Below, piece by piece: positions 19,343 to 27,265 of a stretch of DNA of 64,000 nucleotides. The stretch is from the NCBI RefSeq assembly GCF_000316625.1, contig NC_019676.1:3738501-3802500 (forward strand), written 5' to 3'. Numbering within the stretch: position 1 is the first letter of the stretch; each line of letters opens with the position of its first letter. The stretch is from Nostoc sp. PCC 7107. Its GTDB lineage: Bacteria > Cyanobacteriota > Cyanobacteriia > Cyanobacteriales > Nostocaceae. A program made the translations under genes and the position numbers. The notes under the pieces are model-generated. The model saw only the letters and a program-made list of their open reading frames with translations. It searched no databases and had not been told where the DNA came from.

Positions 19343-19908
19343 CGACATCCTAAAGATTCACGAGTTTCTACGCCTGTTTTGGAATTTACTCCACTAGCTT
19401 TACTGCACAGTTCTTTGATTTGCGCTTTATCCAACACTGCATCAGTGAAGTCTGCACCTTGAATATTCACATCTGTAAACAGGGCGCGAAGTAACAAGGC
19501 TTCTTTGAAAACGGCATCGCTTAAATCAGCCCCTGTTAAGTTTACCTGATCGACCATCGCATTAGTTAAATCGGCTTGATGAAGATTAGCTTTAGTCATT
19601 ACTGAAGCACTCAATACGGCTCCGCGCAAGTCAGCACCTGTAAAGTTAGCCATTTCCATATTCGCGTTAGAAAATTCCGCCGCTTGCAAAGTTTGTCCTG
19701 AAAAATCACGTCTCGCTAACTCTGCATTACTAAATGACAAGGGATGAGTCCAGTCTACTGCAAGGGCGGCAAGAGGCAGGAGGCAGAAGGCAGAAGGCAG
19801 GAGCAAGAGGGTAAGAATAGTTATGACTGTGTAGTGATTTTTGCTCAGGCGAATTAGGCAAAGTAATAAACTTGCTAAAAGTAATGTTAATCCTGTTAGC
19901 CAAAACAT
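19339..19908 (-). CDS. Pentapeptide-repeat protein
   Basis: This 189-residue protein has an N-terminal hydrophobic segment (1-20), a second hydrophobic stretch (29-51) and then A(D/N)LxX pentapeptide repeats (about 58-165), for example ANFTGADLRGAVL. Such repeats form a four-sided right-handed beta-helix. The second hydrophobic stretch is partly encoded by a short tandem repeat, so the signal or anchor region may be recent or variable. The C terminus has two Cys (KELCSKAS and LGCR). It is coupled to purK by a 4-base overlap, but nothing indicates a purine role. Function unknown. Confidence 0.8.
   Translation of the reverse strand: MFWLTGLTLLLASLLLCLIRLSKNHYTVITILTLLLLPSAFCLLPLAALAVDWTHPLSFSNAELARRDFSGQTLQAAEFSNANMEMANFTGADLRGAVLSASVMTKANLHQADLTNAMVDQVNLTGADLSDAVFKEALLLRALFTDVNIQGADFTDAVLDKAQIKELCSKASGVNSKTGVETRESLGCR
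19771..19812. repeat. Short tandem repeat inside the pentapeptide gene
   Basis: Tandem aggcag/aaggcag units. On the minus strand they encode a Leu/Pro/Ala-rich stretch at residues about 33-46 of the pentapeptide protein. Confidence 0.75.
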
Positions 19909-20552
19909 AATTTTTTTTAAGTATTGTAGATTACATTAGCTTAACATTTTGTAATTTAGGTCAGGCGATCGCTAAATTATTTCTATGAAATAAGATCCCC
20001 GACTTCTTCAAGAAATCGGGGATCTGGACAACACCATTTATTAAATGCCAAGTAGTTTTGCTATATAACCAAAGACTGATTTTTAAACGCTCAATATACA
20101 TCACAGTAGTTAATCACTGTTATGTTTACAATTCTTGATTTAAAAAGTTATGTTTTACAATATAAATGTTTTTATTATTATTTATCTATCAATAGAGTTA
20201 TTTACATTTCTTTATGATGATTTTTCAAAGTAAAGTTTATTAACTTTTGCTTTTAACAGCCATTATCGCCTGTTAATCTTCTTATTAAGGTGAGTAGTCA
20301 GCATTGCTTGAGCATATTGATTATCCGTCTCGAATGCTTGGCCGGCTACACAAGAGGAGAATTAAGTTTAGTTTCATAATAGTTGCTTGGTTAGTTAGAG
20401 AAAGGTAGGAGGAAGGCAAAAGTTCAAGAAGTTACATAATCGGCTTTTTAGCCTTCTCTAACATTCGGTTTATTTCTATTACCAGTTGTTAGTTAGAAAT
20501 CTATCAGTTTATATTCAGCAACTACACAAAATTCGTAAGCAGCATTACACAA
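19909..20552. other. Intergenic region, mostly AT-rich
   Basis: Apart from the hairpin at 19993-20025 I see no gene. The part next to the 107-residue gene contains purine-rich blocks (gaaaggtaggaggaaggc) and may be its promoter and leader. Confidence 0.5.
19993..20025. repeat. Dispersed hairpin repeat, first copy
   Basis: Arms AGATCCCCGA and TCGGGGATCT enclose a TTCTT/AGAA-extended stem. A relative with changed bases but the same design is at 57732-57764. It could also end transcription. Confidence 0.75.
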
Positions 20553-20876
20553 ATGATGAAACATTATTCTCTAGAATGGATTGAGACTTGGTGCCAAGAA
20601 AACGGCTGGACAGAATTATTTGTTGAACGGCGGAATAATTATTGGGCATTTCCTCCAGGCGGAGTAATGCCAGAACCGATTCCCTCTCATGTTCTGAGAG
20701 GAATTAAAGCTGAAAAAGGACTCACCTTTGAAGAAAGAATTTGGTCAATGTCAGCCGTATTTGGTACGGTTGTAGCTGTCGCCAGCACCTTTATACTCAG
20801 ATGTCCAATGCCTTTGGTAGTGGCCTTTGCCTTTAACGCTGTAACGGTAGCTCAGTTAGAATTGGAAGATGTTTAA
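20553..20876 (+). CDS. Small conserved-looking protein with C-terminal hydrophobic hairpin
   Basis: This 107-residue protein has a soluble N-terminal half rich in Trp (WIETWCQENGW, NNYWAFPPGGVMP). Two hydrophobic segments (about 64-82 and 84-101) form the C-terminal half. It starts ATGATG, so either Met may be used. I do not recognise a characterised family, but the composition and tight ATG/stop structure look like a real cyanobacterial gene. It is convergent with the TPR gene 46 bases downstream. A membrane-associated role is the most that can be said. Confidence 0.65.
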   Translation: MMKHYSLEWIETWCQENGWTELFVERRNNYWAFPPGGVMPEPIPSHVLRGIKAEKGLTFEERIWSMSAVFGTVVAVASTFILRCPMPLVVAFAFNAVTVAQLELEDV

Positions 20877-20922
20877 TCAGGGTCAAAGGTCAATAGTCAA
20901 TGGTTGTGAAAGTTGACGATGA

Positions 20923-22158
20923 CTATTGACCAGATTCTTGGGATACTTTGGCAATTTGTTGGGTAAAGTAAGATTCCTCATGTTTGAGTTGTTGGGCTAG
21001 TTTTAGTCCTTGTTGAAAGGCTGAAAGTGCTTGAGGATATTCTTTTTGTTGTAGGTAAATTTGCCCAATTTGGTCATAAGCTTGCATTAAGCCATAAGAG
21101 TTAGAAGTTTTTGCTTGGGTTTCGATGAGAATTTGACTTGTTTGTAATGCTGCGTCGATTTGTCCTTGGGAACGATAGAGGACAATTAACTTTTGTAAAG
21201 CTTCCGCAGCTATAACAAATTGCTGTGATTCCCAAGCAGTTGTATAAGCTTGTTGATAGTTATTAAAAGCTTCTTGAATCAGGTTAGGATTTTCTTTGGC
21301 TAAAGATTCGTAATTAGCTGCGATCGCTAATTTTAATTGTGGTATTTTGAGAATATTTTCAGGGTCAGTATACAGTAAAGCTAATTTATTTAATGTATTG
21401 ATCGCTTGTTGCGGTTGTTTGCCCTGCTGGTAAATATAAGCTAACTGTTTTAAATATGTTAGCTCACTGGTGCGATCGCCTCCAGCCGAGGCTAAAGTTA
21501 ATAATTCTTGATATGTGGTGGCGGCTTGGGGATAATCAAACCAAGCTAGATTTAATTCGGCAATTGTTTGTAGGGTAGATAACTCTGCTGTTTTATCTTG
21601 TCGTTGGCGTACCGCTGTCAATATTTGATTGTAAACTGCCAAAGCATTTTTAGGCGATCGCACATTTTGATAAGCTTCACCTAAAGTCTGCAACAATTCT
21701 ACATTTACGCCTTGTTGAGCAATCGTTTTTGGTGATAAAGCTTGTTTTTGAATTGCTTGCAACCGTTGATTTATATAAAATAACTGCTGACGGTCATTTT
21801 GATTCCATGCGATCGCACCTACCCTAGATAAAGCTTGAATTTCGGGTATTGTACCCAAATAACGTCGCAAACGTATTTCGCGGTTCCAAATTTCAAAAGC
21901 TGTTACCTTATCTTCAGCTTGCAATGTCGCTGCTGCTTGCTGATTTAATTCATCCAAAGCCGCCTTTAGTTTTAGCTGTTCTACCAGAGTTAACGGTTCT
22001 TTATTCGCAGAACTTCGCACCAGAGGATCAGGTGTCGTAATTTCTAAAGGACTGGGGGGAAATTTATCTGCTTGGCTAGGGTCTTTCGGTGCAGCCAGTG
22101 TGAAAGAGTTATTTAATAGGATAGAAAAAATTGCGATCGCACATAAGCGCCTGAGCAT
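20923..22158 (-). CDS. Secreted tetratricopeptide-repeat protein
   Basis: This 411-residue protein has a signal peptide (about 1-22, ending TLAAP) and a run of TPR-like helical pairs through most of its length. Examples are ALAVYNQILTAVRQRQDK, AATTYQELLTLAS and ALSAFQQGLKLAQQL. The repeats suggest a protein-protein scaffold in the periplasm. No catalytic domain is visible and no partner is evident. The CRISPR array starts about 100 bases upstream of its start codon and is probably unrelated. Confidence 0.8.
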   Translation of the reverse strand: MLRRLCAIAIFSILLNNSFTLAAPKDPSQADKFPPSPLEITTPDPLVRSSANKEPLTLVEQLKLKAALDELNQQAAATLQAEDKVTAFEIWNREIRLRRYLGTIPEIQALSRVGAIAWNQNDRQQLFYINQRLQAIQKQALSPKTIAQQGVNVELLQTLGEAYQNVRSPKNALAVYNQILTAVRQRQDKTAELSTLQTIAELNLAWFDYPQAATTYQELLTLASAGGDRTSELTYLKQLAYIYQQGKQPQQAINTLNKLALLYTDPENILKIPQLKLAIAANYESLAKENPNLIQEAFNNYQQAYTTAWESQQFVIAAEALQKLIVLYRSQGQIDAALQTSQILIETQAKTSNSYGLMQAYDQIGQIYLQQKEYPQALSAFQQGLKLAQQLKHEESYFTQQIAKVSQESGQ

Positions 22159-22260
22159 AAATACTTTACCTTTTTACTTTTACCTTGTTGTACTAGCTCA
22201 ATCATGACGATATTTTCGCAAAAATTCTCCAGGCGCTAGGAGATTTTTGGAGTTCTGATA

Positions 22261-22956
22261 TTTCCATCCCCTTTCCCCTTGTCGGGGAAGTGGTTTGGAT
22301 ACCAGCGCTCTGCTTTCGCAACTCCATCCTCAGCCCACAGAATGTTTCCATCCCCTTGCGGGGGAAGTGGTTTGGATACAGGTGCAAAATGCCACTGGGG
22401 AAGCTAACGTTCGGTTTTCATCCCCTTGCGGGGGAAGTGGTTTGGATACCTACTCTGTTAGACAGTGAAAATGACTACGGACTTACATAGTTTCCATCCC
22501 CTTGCGGGGGAAGTGGTTTGGATACAACATCTTAAAAAATGAACAATTATTAACAATTGTGTTTCCATCCCCTTGCGGGGGAAGTGGTTTGGATATAGTT
22601 ATTGCCGCCCTTTCAGAAATGGGCGCAACTTATGTTTCCATCCCCTTGCGGGGGAAGTGGTTTGGATACTTGACAAGTGTACGGTAAATCAAGCTGGCGG
22701 TACAGTTTCCATCCCCTTGCGGGGGAAGTGGTTTGGATACCGCTGTAATGACCGGATCATCTGAAAACGAGGTAGGGTTTCCATCCCCTTGCGGGGGAAG
22801 TGGTTTGGATACTTGTAATTCTTTTTACCGCCAATATCATGGCGGTACAGTTTCCATCCCCTTGCGGGGGAAGTGGTTTGGATACTAGAATTTAGGCTAG
22901 GGTATGTATCCTACGGGAGCGTTTCCATCCCCTTGCGGGGGAAGTGGTTTGGATAC
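22261..22956 (-). CRISPR. CRISPR array, 10 repeats and 9 spacers, no cas genes in window
   Basis: A 36-base repeat (plus-strand ends gtttccatcc and tttggatac) with an internal CCCCTTGCGGGG palindrome starts at 22344, 22414, 22490, 22561, 22634, 22705, 22777, 22850 and 22921. A diverged 42-base copy lies at 22261-22302. The copies at 22414 (one C to T) and 22561 (last base T) are slightly variant. Spacers are 41, 34, 40, 35, 37, 35, 36, 37 and 35 bases. Read on the minus strand the repeat ends GGATGGAAAC, like crRNA 5' tags of type III and related cyanobacterial arrays. The degenerate copy lies at the low-coordinate end. Both facts put the leader on the right and transcription leftwards. The flanking genes are not cas genes, so processing must rely on proteins encoded elsewhere. 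Confidence 0.97.
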
Positions 22957-23200
22957 TCTTCGCTCAGGGGCGCTTACAGGGAAAGGATTTCAGACGTCAA
23001 ATCGACACCACTTTTTAAATTCTCAATAAAGGGAAATTCATTCTCAATTAAGCCATGCTCAAAATGCCTGAAACTCAGTCTGACTAAAGAATCGACACCA
23101 GTCAACGAAATTATACGGTTTTCAAGGTTCTGAGAAGTGGTGTCGAAAAGTTGATACAGTTTTTAAACTACATCTGTGTTGATTATTTATCAAGTCTTAT
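22957..23200 (-). promoter_or_regulatory. Putative CRISPR leader
   Basis: The AT-rich stretch beside the last intact repeat carries TCGACACCA at 23002-23010 and 23092-23100 (direct copies 90 bases apart) and an inverted copy at 23138-23146. A TATAAT-like box on the minus strand lies at 23110-23115, next to CAGAACCTTGAAAACC. I recall similar CTTGAAAACC blocks in cyanobacterial leaders. Confidence 0.6.
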
Positions 23201-23364
23201 TTGTAATTTGTAATTAAGTAGGGCTGATCTACAGAGATTGTCTGTTGAGGCTGGGTGTAATACCGTTTTACTTTAAAAATATACAGATAGACTAGCAGAA
23301 GAGGGTAGCGCTTTGACTTCGCTCGGCGATCGCATTTTGCAGGTTGAAAACCTTGATTTTCTGT

Positions 23365-23402
23365 TAGTCCGAGCAGGCGGACTACCCAGCGGCTTCCCGC
23401 TG
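23365..23402. repeat. Pair of hairpins in a dispersed GC-rich repeat
   Basis: TAGTCCG/CGGACTA (23365-23384) and CAGCGG/CCGCTG (23387-23402) form two adjacent hairpins. The second, followed by ctggcgcgtctac, resembles the internal part of the element at 39834-39972. Confidence 0.65.
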
Positions 23403-23573
23403 GCGCGTCTACGTTTTTATCGCCGCGAATTTTATGCGTCGGGGCTAGATGTGAGTATACCCATAGAATAAAATATGAATTTCTCTTCACAAAATTTCAT
23501 ACTTTAGACTTCAGACTTCATACTTCATTAAAATACTCAAAGAGATTTTTAAACAACGAAAGATAATCTATAA

Positions 23574-24164
23574 ATGACAAGCTCTACAGATATTACTACC
23601 TTAGCTCAGTGGATGGCGGCTGATTTTAGCAACCAAGCCCAGGCTTTTGAAAATCCCCCATTTTATGCACATATCCGTGTGTGTATGCGTCCCTTACCCT
23701 TGGACTTGTTATCAGGGGTAAGTTTTTTTGTAGAACAAGCTTATGACTATACCCTGAATGATCCTTATCGCTTGCGGGTGTTAAAGTTGGTGAATGTAGG
23801 CGATCGCATTCAAATTGAAAACTACACTGTTAAACAAGAAGAAAAATTTTACGGTGCATCCCGTGACTTAGAACGTCTCAAAACCGTAACAGCCGATGAC
23901 TTAGAAAAATTACCAGGCTGTAACATGATTGTTGAGTGGACTGGTAATAGCTTCAAAGGTACTGTAGAACCGGGGAAAGGCTGTATCGTGTTTCGCAAAG
24001 GTCACAGAACTTATTTAGATAGTGAATTTGAAATCGACGGCGAAAAATTCATCAGCCTTGATAGAGGACGCGACCCAGAAACTGACGAACATATCTGGGG
24101 TTCCGTCGCCGGGCCATTTTACTTTGTGCGGTGGGCGAGTTTTGCCGATGAAGTTAAGTTGTGA
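23574..24164 (+). CDS. cpcT: CpcT/CpeT-type phycobiliprotein lyase
   Basis: This 196-residue protein of the CpcT/CpeT family carries family-like segments PPFYAHIRVCMRPLP, FFVEQAYDY, and near the end WGSVAGPFYFVRW. CpcT attaches phycocyanobilin to the beta subunit Cys near position 153 of phycocyanin. CpeT-type relatives act on phycoerythrin, so the exact substrate depends on the host pigments. Length fits the family. It stands alone, preceded by a repeat-rich spacer after the CRISPR leader. nblR, which controls phycobilisome degradation, is about 2 kb downstream, but the two are not in one operon. Confidence 0.88.
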   Translation: MTSSTDITTLAQWMAADFSNQAQAFENPPFYAHIRVCMRPLPLDLLSGVSFFVEQAYDYTLNDPYRLRVLKLVNVGDRIQIENYTVKQEEKFYGASRDLERLKTVTADDLEKLPGCNMIVEWTGNSFKGTVEPGKGCIVFRKGHRTYLDSEFEIDGEKFISLDRGRDPETDEHIWGSVAGPFYFVRWASFADEVKL

Positions 24165-24190
24165 GTGCTGAAAGCCAAGTCAATAGGGAT

Positions 24191-24225
24191 TTAACTTTTG
24201 ACTTTTAACTTTTAACTTTTGACTT
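24191..24225. repeat. Heptamer short tandem repeat (ttttgac/ttttaac)
   Basis: Tandem acttttgactttta-type units lie between the convergent lyase and phosphodiesterase genes. Related units occur at 28254-28292. Confidence 0.75.
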
Positions 24226-24227
24226 AT

Positions 24228-25025
24228 TTAGTATCCCGTTGCGGCTAACTCCAGTGGATGAAAATAGGGAACTCGTTCTATCGATGTTTCCCAACTACCA
24301 CTGGGGTAAAGTTTCAGCAGCCTAAATCCTGGGGCTTTTTGGTCAATAGCAAAAGTGTGACTATGAGAACGAAACTGAATACAAGTTGAGGGAGTTCCTA
24401 AATAGCCGACGTTGTAGCGCTGTCCTTGGAATTGTTGATGAATATGACCGAATAAAACTAATTTAACTTGTGGGTAGCGATCGATCACTGCAAATAATTC
24501 TTCGGGATTTTTCAGGCCACTGTTATCAAGCCATGCAGAATTCACTAAAAAAGGTGGATGATGAAACGCTATTAATGTGGGTTTATTACCTAGTTTTGCT
24601 AATTCCGAGTCCAGCCAACTGAGAGTATTAGTTGTCAGATGACCATGTACACAGCCAGGTACAGCCGAATTCAGCAAGAGAAAATTCCAATCACCACGCT
24701 GGAAAGACTTGCGCCGGGAAATCATTCCTACATTAAGAATTTCATTCATAGCGATCGCACAGTCATGATTTCCTGGTAGCCAGTAAGTAGGTATTTGTAG
24801 TTGATTGATTAAACTTTGCAGATGTTCATAGGAGTCAGAAGTACCATCACCAGATAAATCTCCGGTTAATAATAGTAAATCAATTTCCGATTTTAGCTCC
24901 TTTAATCGCTCCAGCACTACCTTAAACGACTCGATGGTAGGCATTCCCAGCAGTTGATGACTTTCTGAGGCAAACAGATGTATATCTGTTATCTGAGCGA
25001 TCGATACGGTAGATACTTGATTCAT
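24228..25025 (-). CDS. cpdA: CpdA/Icc-like metallophosphoesterase
   Basis: This 265-residue calcineurin-type phosphoesterase has all five metal-binding motifs: ITDIH (DxH), LTGDLSGDG, GNHDCA, a late His in FHHPP, and FGHIHQQ. This order matches the CpdA/Icc class, which hydrolyses cAMP in some bacteria. Activity on cAMP here is inferred; other nucleotides or phosphoesters are possible. It is convergent with the cpcT-type gene. cAMP signalling is well developed in Nostoc-type cyanobacteria, which makes the assignment reasonable. Confidence 0.82.
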   Translation of the reverse strand: MNQVSTVSIAQITDIHLFASESHQLLGMPTIESFKVVLERLKELKSEIDLLLLTGDLSGDGTSDSYEHLQSLINQLQIPTYWLPGNHDCAIAMNEILNVGMISRRKSFQRGDWNFLLLNSAVPGCVHGHLTTNTLSWLDSELAKLGNKPTLIAFHHPPFLVNSAWLDNSGLKNPEELFAVIDRYPQVKLVLFGHIHQQFQGQRYNVGYLGTPSTCIQFRSHSHTFAIDQKAPGFRLLKLYPSGSWETSIERVPYFHPLELAATGY

Positions 25026-25493
25026 CCTTCACTGCTCACACTATGCTTATCTTTGTACCCTGATGTTGCTTTCTGGCAGAATACTAAAATTCAATTCAAG
25101 TAGCAAAACTAGCTTGATATTAAATGCCTGCCCTATAATTAGTGTGGCAACTTACCCCTAAAGCTGTCAGCTTTAACTCAAAAATATGTTGCCATACTTT
25201 AAGTAATTTTTATACTTAAAGCTGTTCATAAAAATAAAATTTTAAACAGATTTTTTTGCATCTATCTTACGATAGAAATTTTATTCTTTCTAGTTGACTT
25301 GCTCAAGGGTAAATATGGCTAGTTACCGATGAAAATCAGGCTTTTATAGCAATAGCAGTAAATGAAGCAAAAGATTTTTAACTCTGTAAGCTGTAACCTG
25401 CTATATCAGGTCTCTGTAAAACAGGTGGAATATTTTGTGTAATTACCCTAGCTTTTTTGGCATAATCCTTCTTATACTACGTTAAATCCATAA
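25026..25493. other. Intergenic region with nested inverted repeats
   Basis: No gene seen. It contains the nested structure at 25145-25194 and a smaller AACCTGctatatCAGGT hairpin near 25395-25412. It separates divergent genes, so promoters for both are expected here. Confidence 0.5.
25145..25194. repeat. Nested inverted repeat
   Basis: The outer arms TGGCAAC (25145-25151) and GTTGCCA (25188-25194) enclose inner arms TAAAGCTG and CAGCTTTA separated by one base. Both stems are perfect. It could be an operator, an RNA structure or a small mobile remnant. Confidence 0.65.
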
Positions 25494-25958
25494 ATGTACC
25501 GGGCTATAATGAGCAACAGCAAAAAAGTTAGTGAAAATCTGAGTACTGCGGGACAAGTAACTAATGAAGAATTACAGCAGTTAGCACAAGCAGGTTTTAA
25601 GTCGGTGCTAAATCTACGTTCCCCTGACGAAGCAGGTTTTTTAAATGATGAGCAACAACAAGCACAAGAAGCGGGACTAGAATACGCTAACGTCCCATTA
25701 AAGCCTTCACAAGCAGATAAGGAACTAACAGAGTTAGCCATTGAAAAGATTGACAACTTACCTAAACCAATTTTGATTCATTGTGCCGCTGGTGCAAGAG
25801 CCGGCGGTATCGCCTTAATAGCCACTGCGGTGAATGAAGGTTTAACTTATGAACAAATAACTCAAAAAGCTAGTGAACTAGGGATTAATTTGGAACAACC
25901 ACACCTCAAGCAATTTTTACTCGATAAATATATTGCAGATCAAGCCGAGAAAGCTTAA
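25494..25958 (+). CDS. DUF442/BLH-type phosphatase-like protein
   Basis: This 154-residue protein is similar in layout to the beta-lactamase-hydrolase-like (DUF442) group, a branch of the dual-specificity phosphatase/rhodanese-like fold. It has ENLSTAGQVTNEELQQL at the start and the loop HCAAGARAG around residue 97, with the Cys four residues before Arg as in that family. A second in-frame ATG at 25509 is an equally plausible start; neither has a clear ribosome-binding site. Substrate unknown; members are often linked to sulfide or redox metabolism. It stands alone upstream of a small DUF5132 gene. Confidence 0.75.
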   Translation: MYRAIMSNSKKVSENLSTAGQVTNEELQQLAQAGFKSVLNLRSPDEAGFLNDEQQQAQEAGLEYANVPLKPSQADKELTELAIEKIDNLPKPILIHCAAGARAGGIALIATAVNEGLTYEQITQKASELGINLEQPHLKQFLLDKYIADQAEKA

Positions 25959-26093
25959 TTCAACTTTAGTCAAATAATCTCAGATGTCATCAAATCAACG
26001 TTACATTACTTTGCAGTCTGAAGCTTGTTTGCCAAAGTACTCACGAAAAAGAATTAAAATAAACTGAGGTAAAACCAGGGAAGTGAACATAAT

Positions 26094-26378
26094 ATGTCAG
26101 TAAAATTTTTACCAGACCTTGGAGATTTAGCCGAAGGACTAGGAATTACAGGTATTGTTGGAGTTGTGCTTGTGCCTGTATTGTTACCAGTTGTAGCTGG
26201 TGTTGGTAGACCAGTAGCCAAAGCAGTTGTCAAAAAAGGCATCTTGTTCTACGAAAAGAGCAAAGAAGCGATCGCAGAAGTTAGCGAAACCTGGGAAGAT
26301 ATCATTGCCGAAGCTAAGGCAGAAATTGGTGAAGAACGGATGAAATCAGCCGAACCCAGAGAAACACCTTTGCGTTAA
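26094..26378 (+). CDS. Small DUF5132-like protein
   Basis: This 94-residue protein has one glycine/valine-rich hydrophobic segment (about 17-43), then a basic turn (RPVAKAVVKK) and an amphipathic acidic helix (YEKSKEAIAEVSETWEDIIAEAKAE). The pattern recalls the DUF5132 family common in cyanobacteria. The function is not known to me. A GGGAAGTG block 8-15 bases upstream may serve as the ribosome-binding site. It is convergent with nblR, only 16 bases apart. Confidence 0.7.
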   Translation: MSVKFLPDLGDLAEGLGITGIVGVVLVPVLLPVVAGVGRPVAKAVVKKGILFYEKSKEAIAEVSETWEDIIAEAKAEIGEERMKSAEPRETPLR

Positions 26379-26394
26379 AAAATAAAATCCCGTA

Positions 26395-27081
26395 CTAAGA
26401 CTCTCGCAAAACATATCCCACACCCCGCACCGTTTGAATCAGGCGTTTTTGCCCTTCATCTTCGATTTTCAGGCGTAAATAACGAATATAAACCTCAATC
26501 ACATTTGACTCACCCATAAAATCATAACCCCAGACATTTTCTAATATTTGTTCGCGGGTTAATACCTCACGGGGATGTTCCATTAAAAACTTTAATAACT
26601 CAAATTCTTTCATTGTCAAATCAATTACCCGTCCATTATGTATCGCACGACGAGTTGAGATATCTAAAACTAAATCCCCAAAGCGTAACTGTTCTGTTGT
26701 ATCAATATCAGGTTTTAAATAAAGGCGAATTAGCTTTAAAAATTCTTCTGGGCGGTAAGGTTTAAGAATATAATCATCAGCACCAGCTTCTAGACAAGCT
26801 ACACGGTCATCCACGGTATCTCTAGCCATTAAGACCAGCACCGGAGAACGCATCCCCGAACTTCTAATATTTTTACATAACGAAAGTCCTGATTCTCCCG
26901 CCAGCATCCGGTCTAGAACAATTAAAGCAGGTTGACAATCACGACTGTATTGCAAACCACTGGCTGCATCGTGAGCCAAAATAGCATCATAACCAGCTTC
27001 TTGCAAATCAGAAGATAGCTGATTTGCAAGGATTTCATCAGTTTCAATCACCAAAACACAGGGACTGTGAGCAACTGTCAT
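26395..27081 (-). CDS. nblR: OmpR-type response regulator NblR
   Basis: This 228-residue regulator has a receiver (about 8-120) and an OmpR/PhoB winged-helix domain (about 130-226). The sequence MKEFELLKFLMEHPREVLTR followed by ENVWGYDFMGESNVIEVY strongly resembles NblR. D57 in VLDRMLAGESG is present, but the acidic pocket reads IETDE rather than the usual DD pair. NblR is needed for phycobilisome breakdown and survival under nutrient or high-light stress in Synechococcus, and work there suggests it can act without normal phosphorylation. It is a single gene, convergent with the DUF5132 gene. Confidence 0.9.
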   Translation of the reverse strand: MTVAHSPCVLVIETDEILANQLSSDLQEAGYDAILAHDAASGLQYSRDCQPALIVLDRMLAGESGLSLCKNIRSSGMRSPVLVLMARDTVDDRVACLEAGADDYILKPYRPEEFLKLIRLYLKPDIDTTEQLRFGDLVLDISTRRAIHNGRVIDLTMKEFELLKFLMEHPREVLTREQILENVWGYDFMGESNVIEVYIRYLRLKIEDEGQKRLIQTVRGVGYVLRES

Positions 27082-27265
27082 AAATAAGCCAAAGGTTAAA
27101 AATTAAAAGTCAAAACAACAGAACTGAGTAATAGTCCTGTTGTGAATAGTAACTTTGTTTTCCAATTCTATTTAGAAACTAGCAATTCAGGAAAAAAGCC
27201 AAAGAAACAATTTTGACCATTTCCCTGTTGCTTGTTGCCCTTTATCTGTTCCTTTTTCAGAGAAA

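Noticed and set aside
22290-23133. Series of overlapping 60-86 codon frames on the plus strand containing MRGKWFGY/PLRGKWFGY
   Set aside because: They are translations of the CRISPR repeats and spacers and recur with each repeat; not genes.
23197-23490. 97-codon frame on the minus strand
   Set aside because: Runs through GC-rich hairpin repeats and shows no protein-like pattern or ribosome-binding site.
22957-23573. Possible cas gene fragments next to the array
   Set aside because: No Cas motif (for example RAMP glycine-rich loops or Cas1/Cas2 patterns) was seen in any frame on either side.
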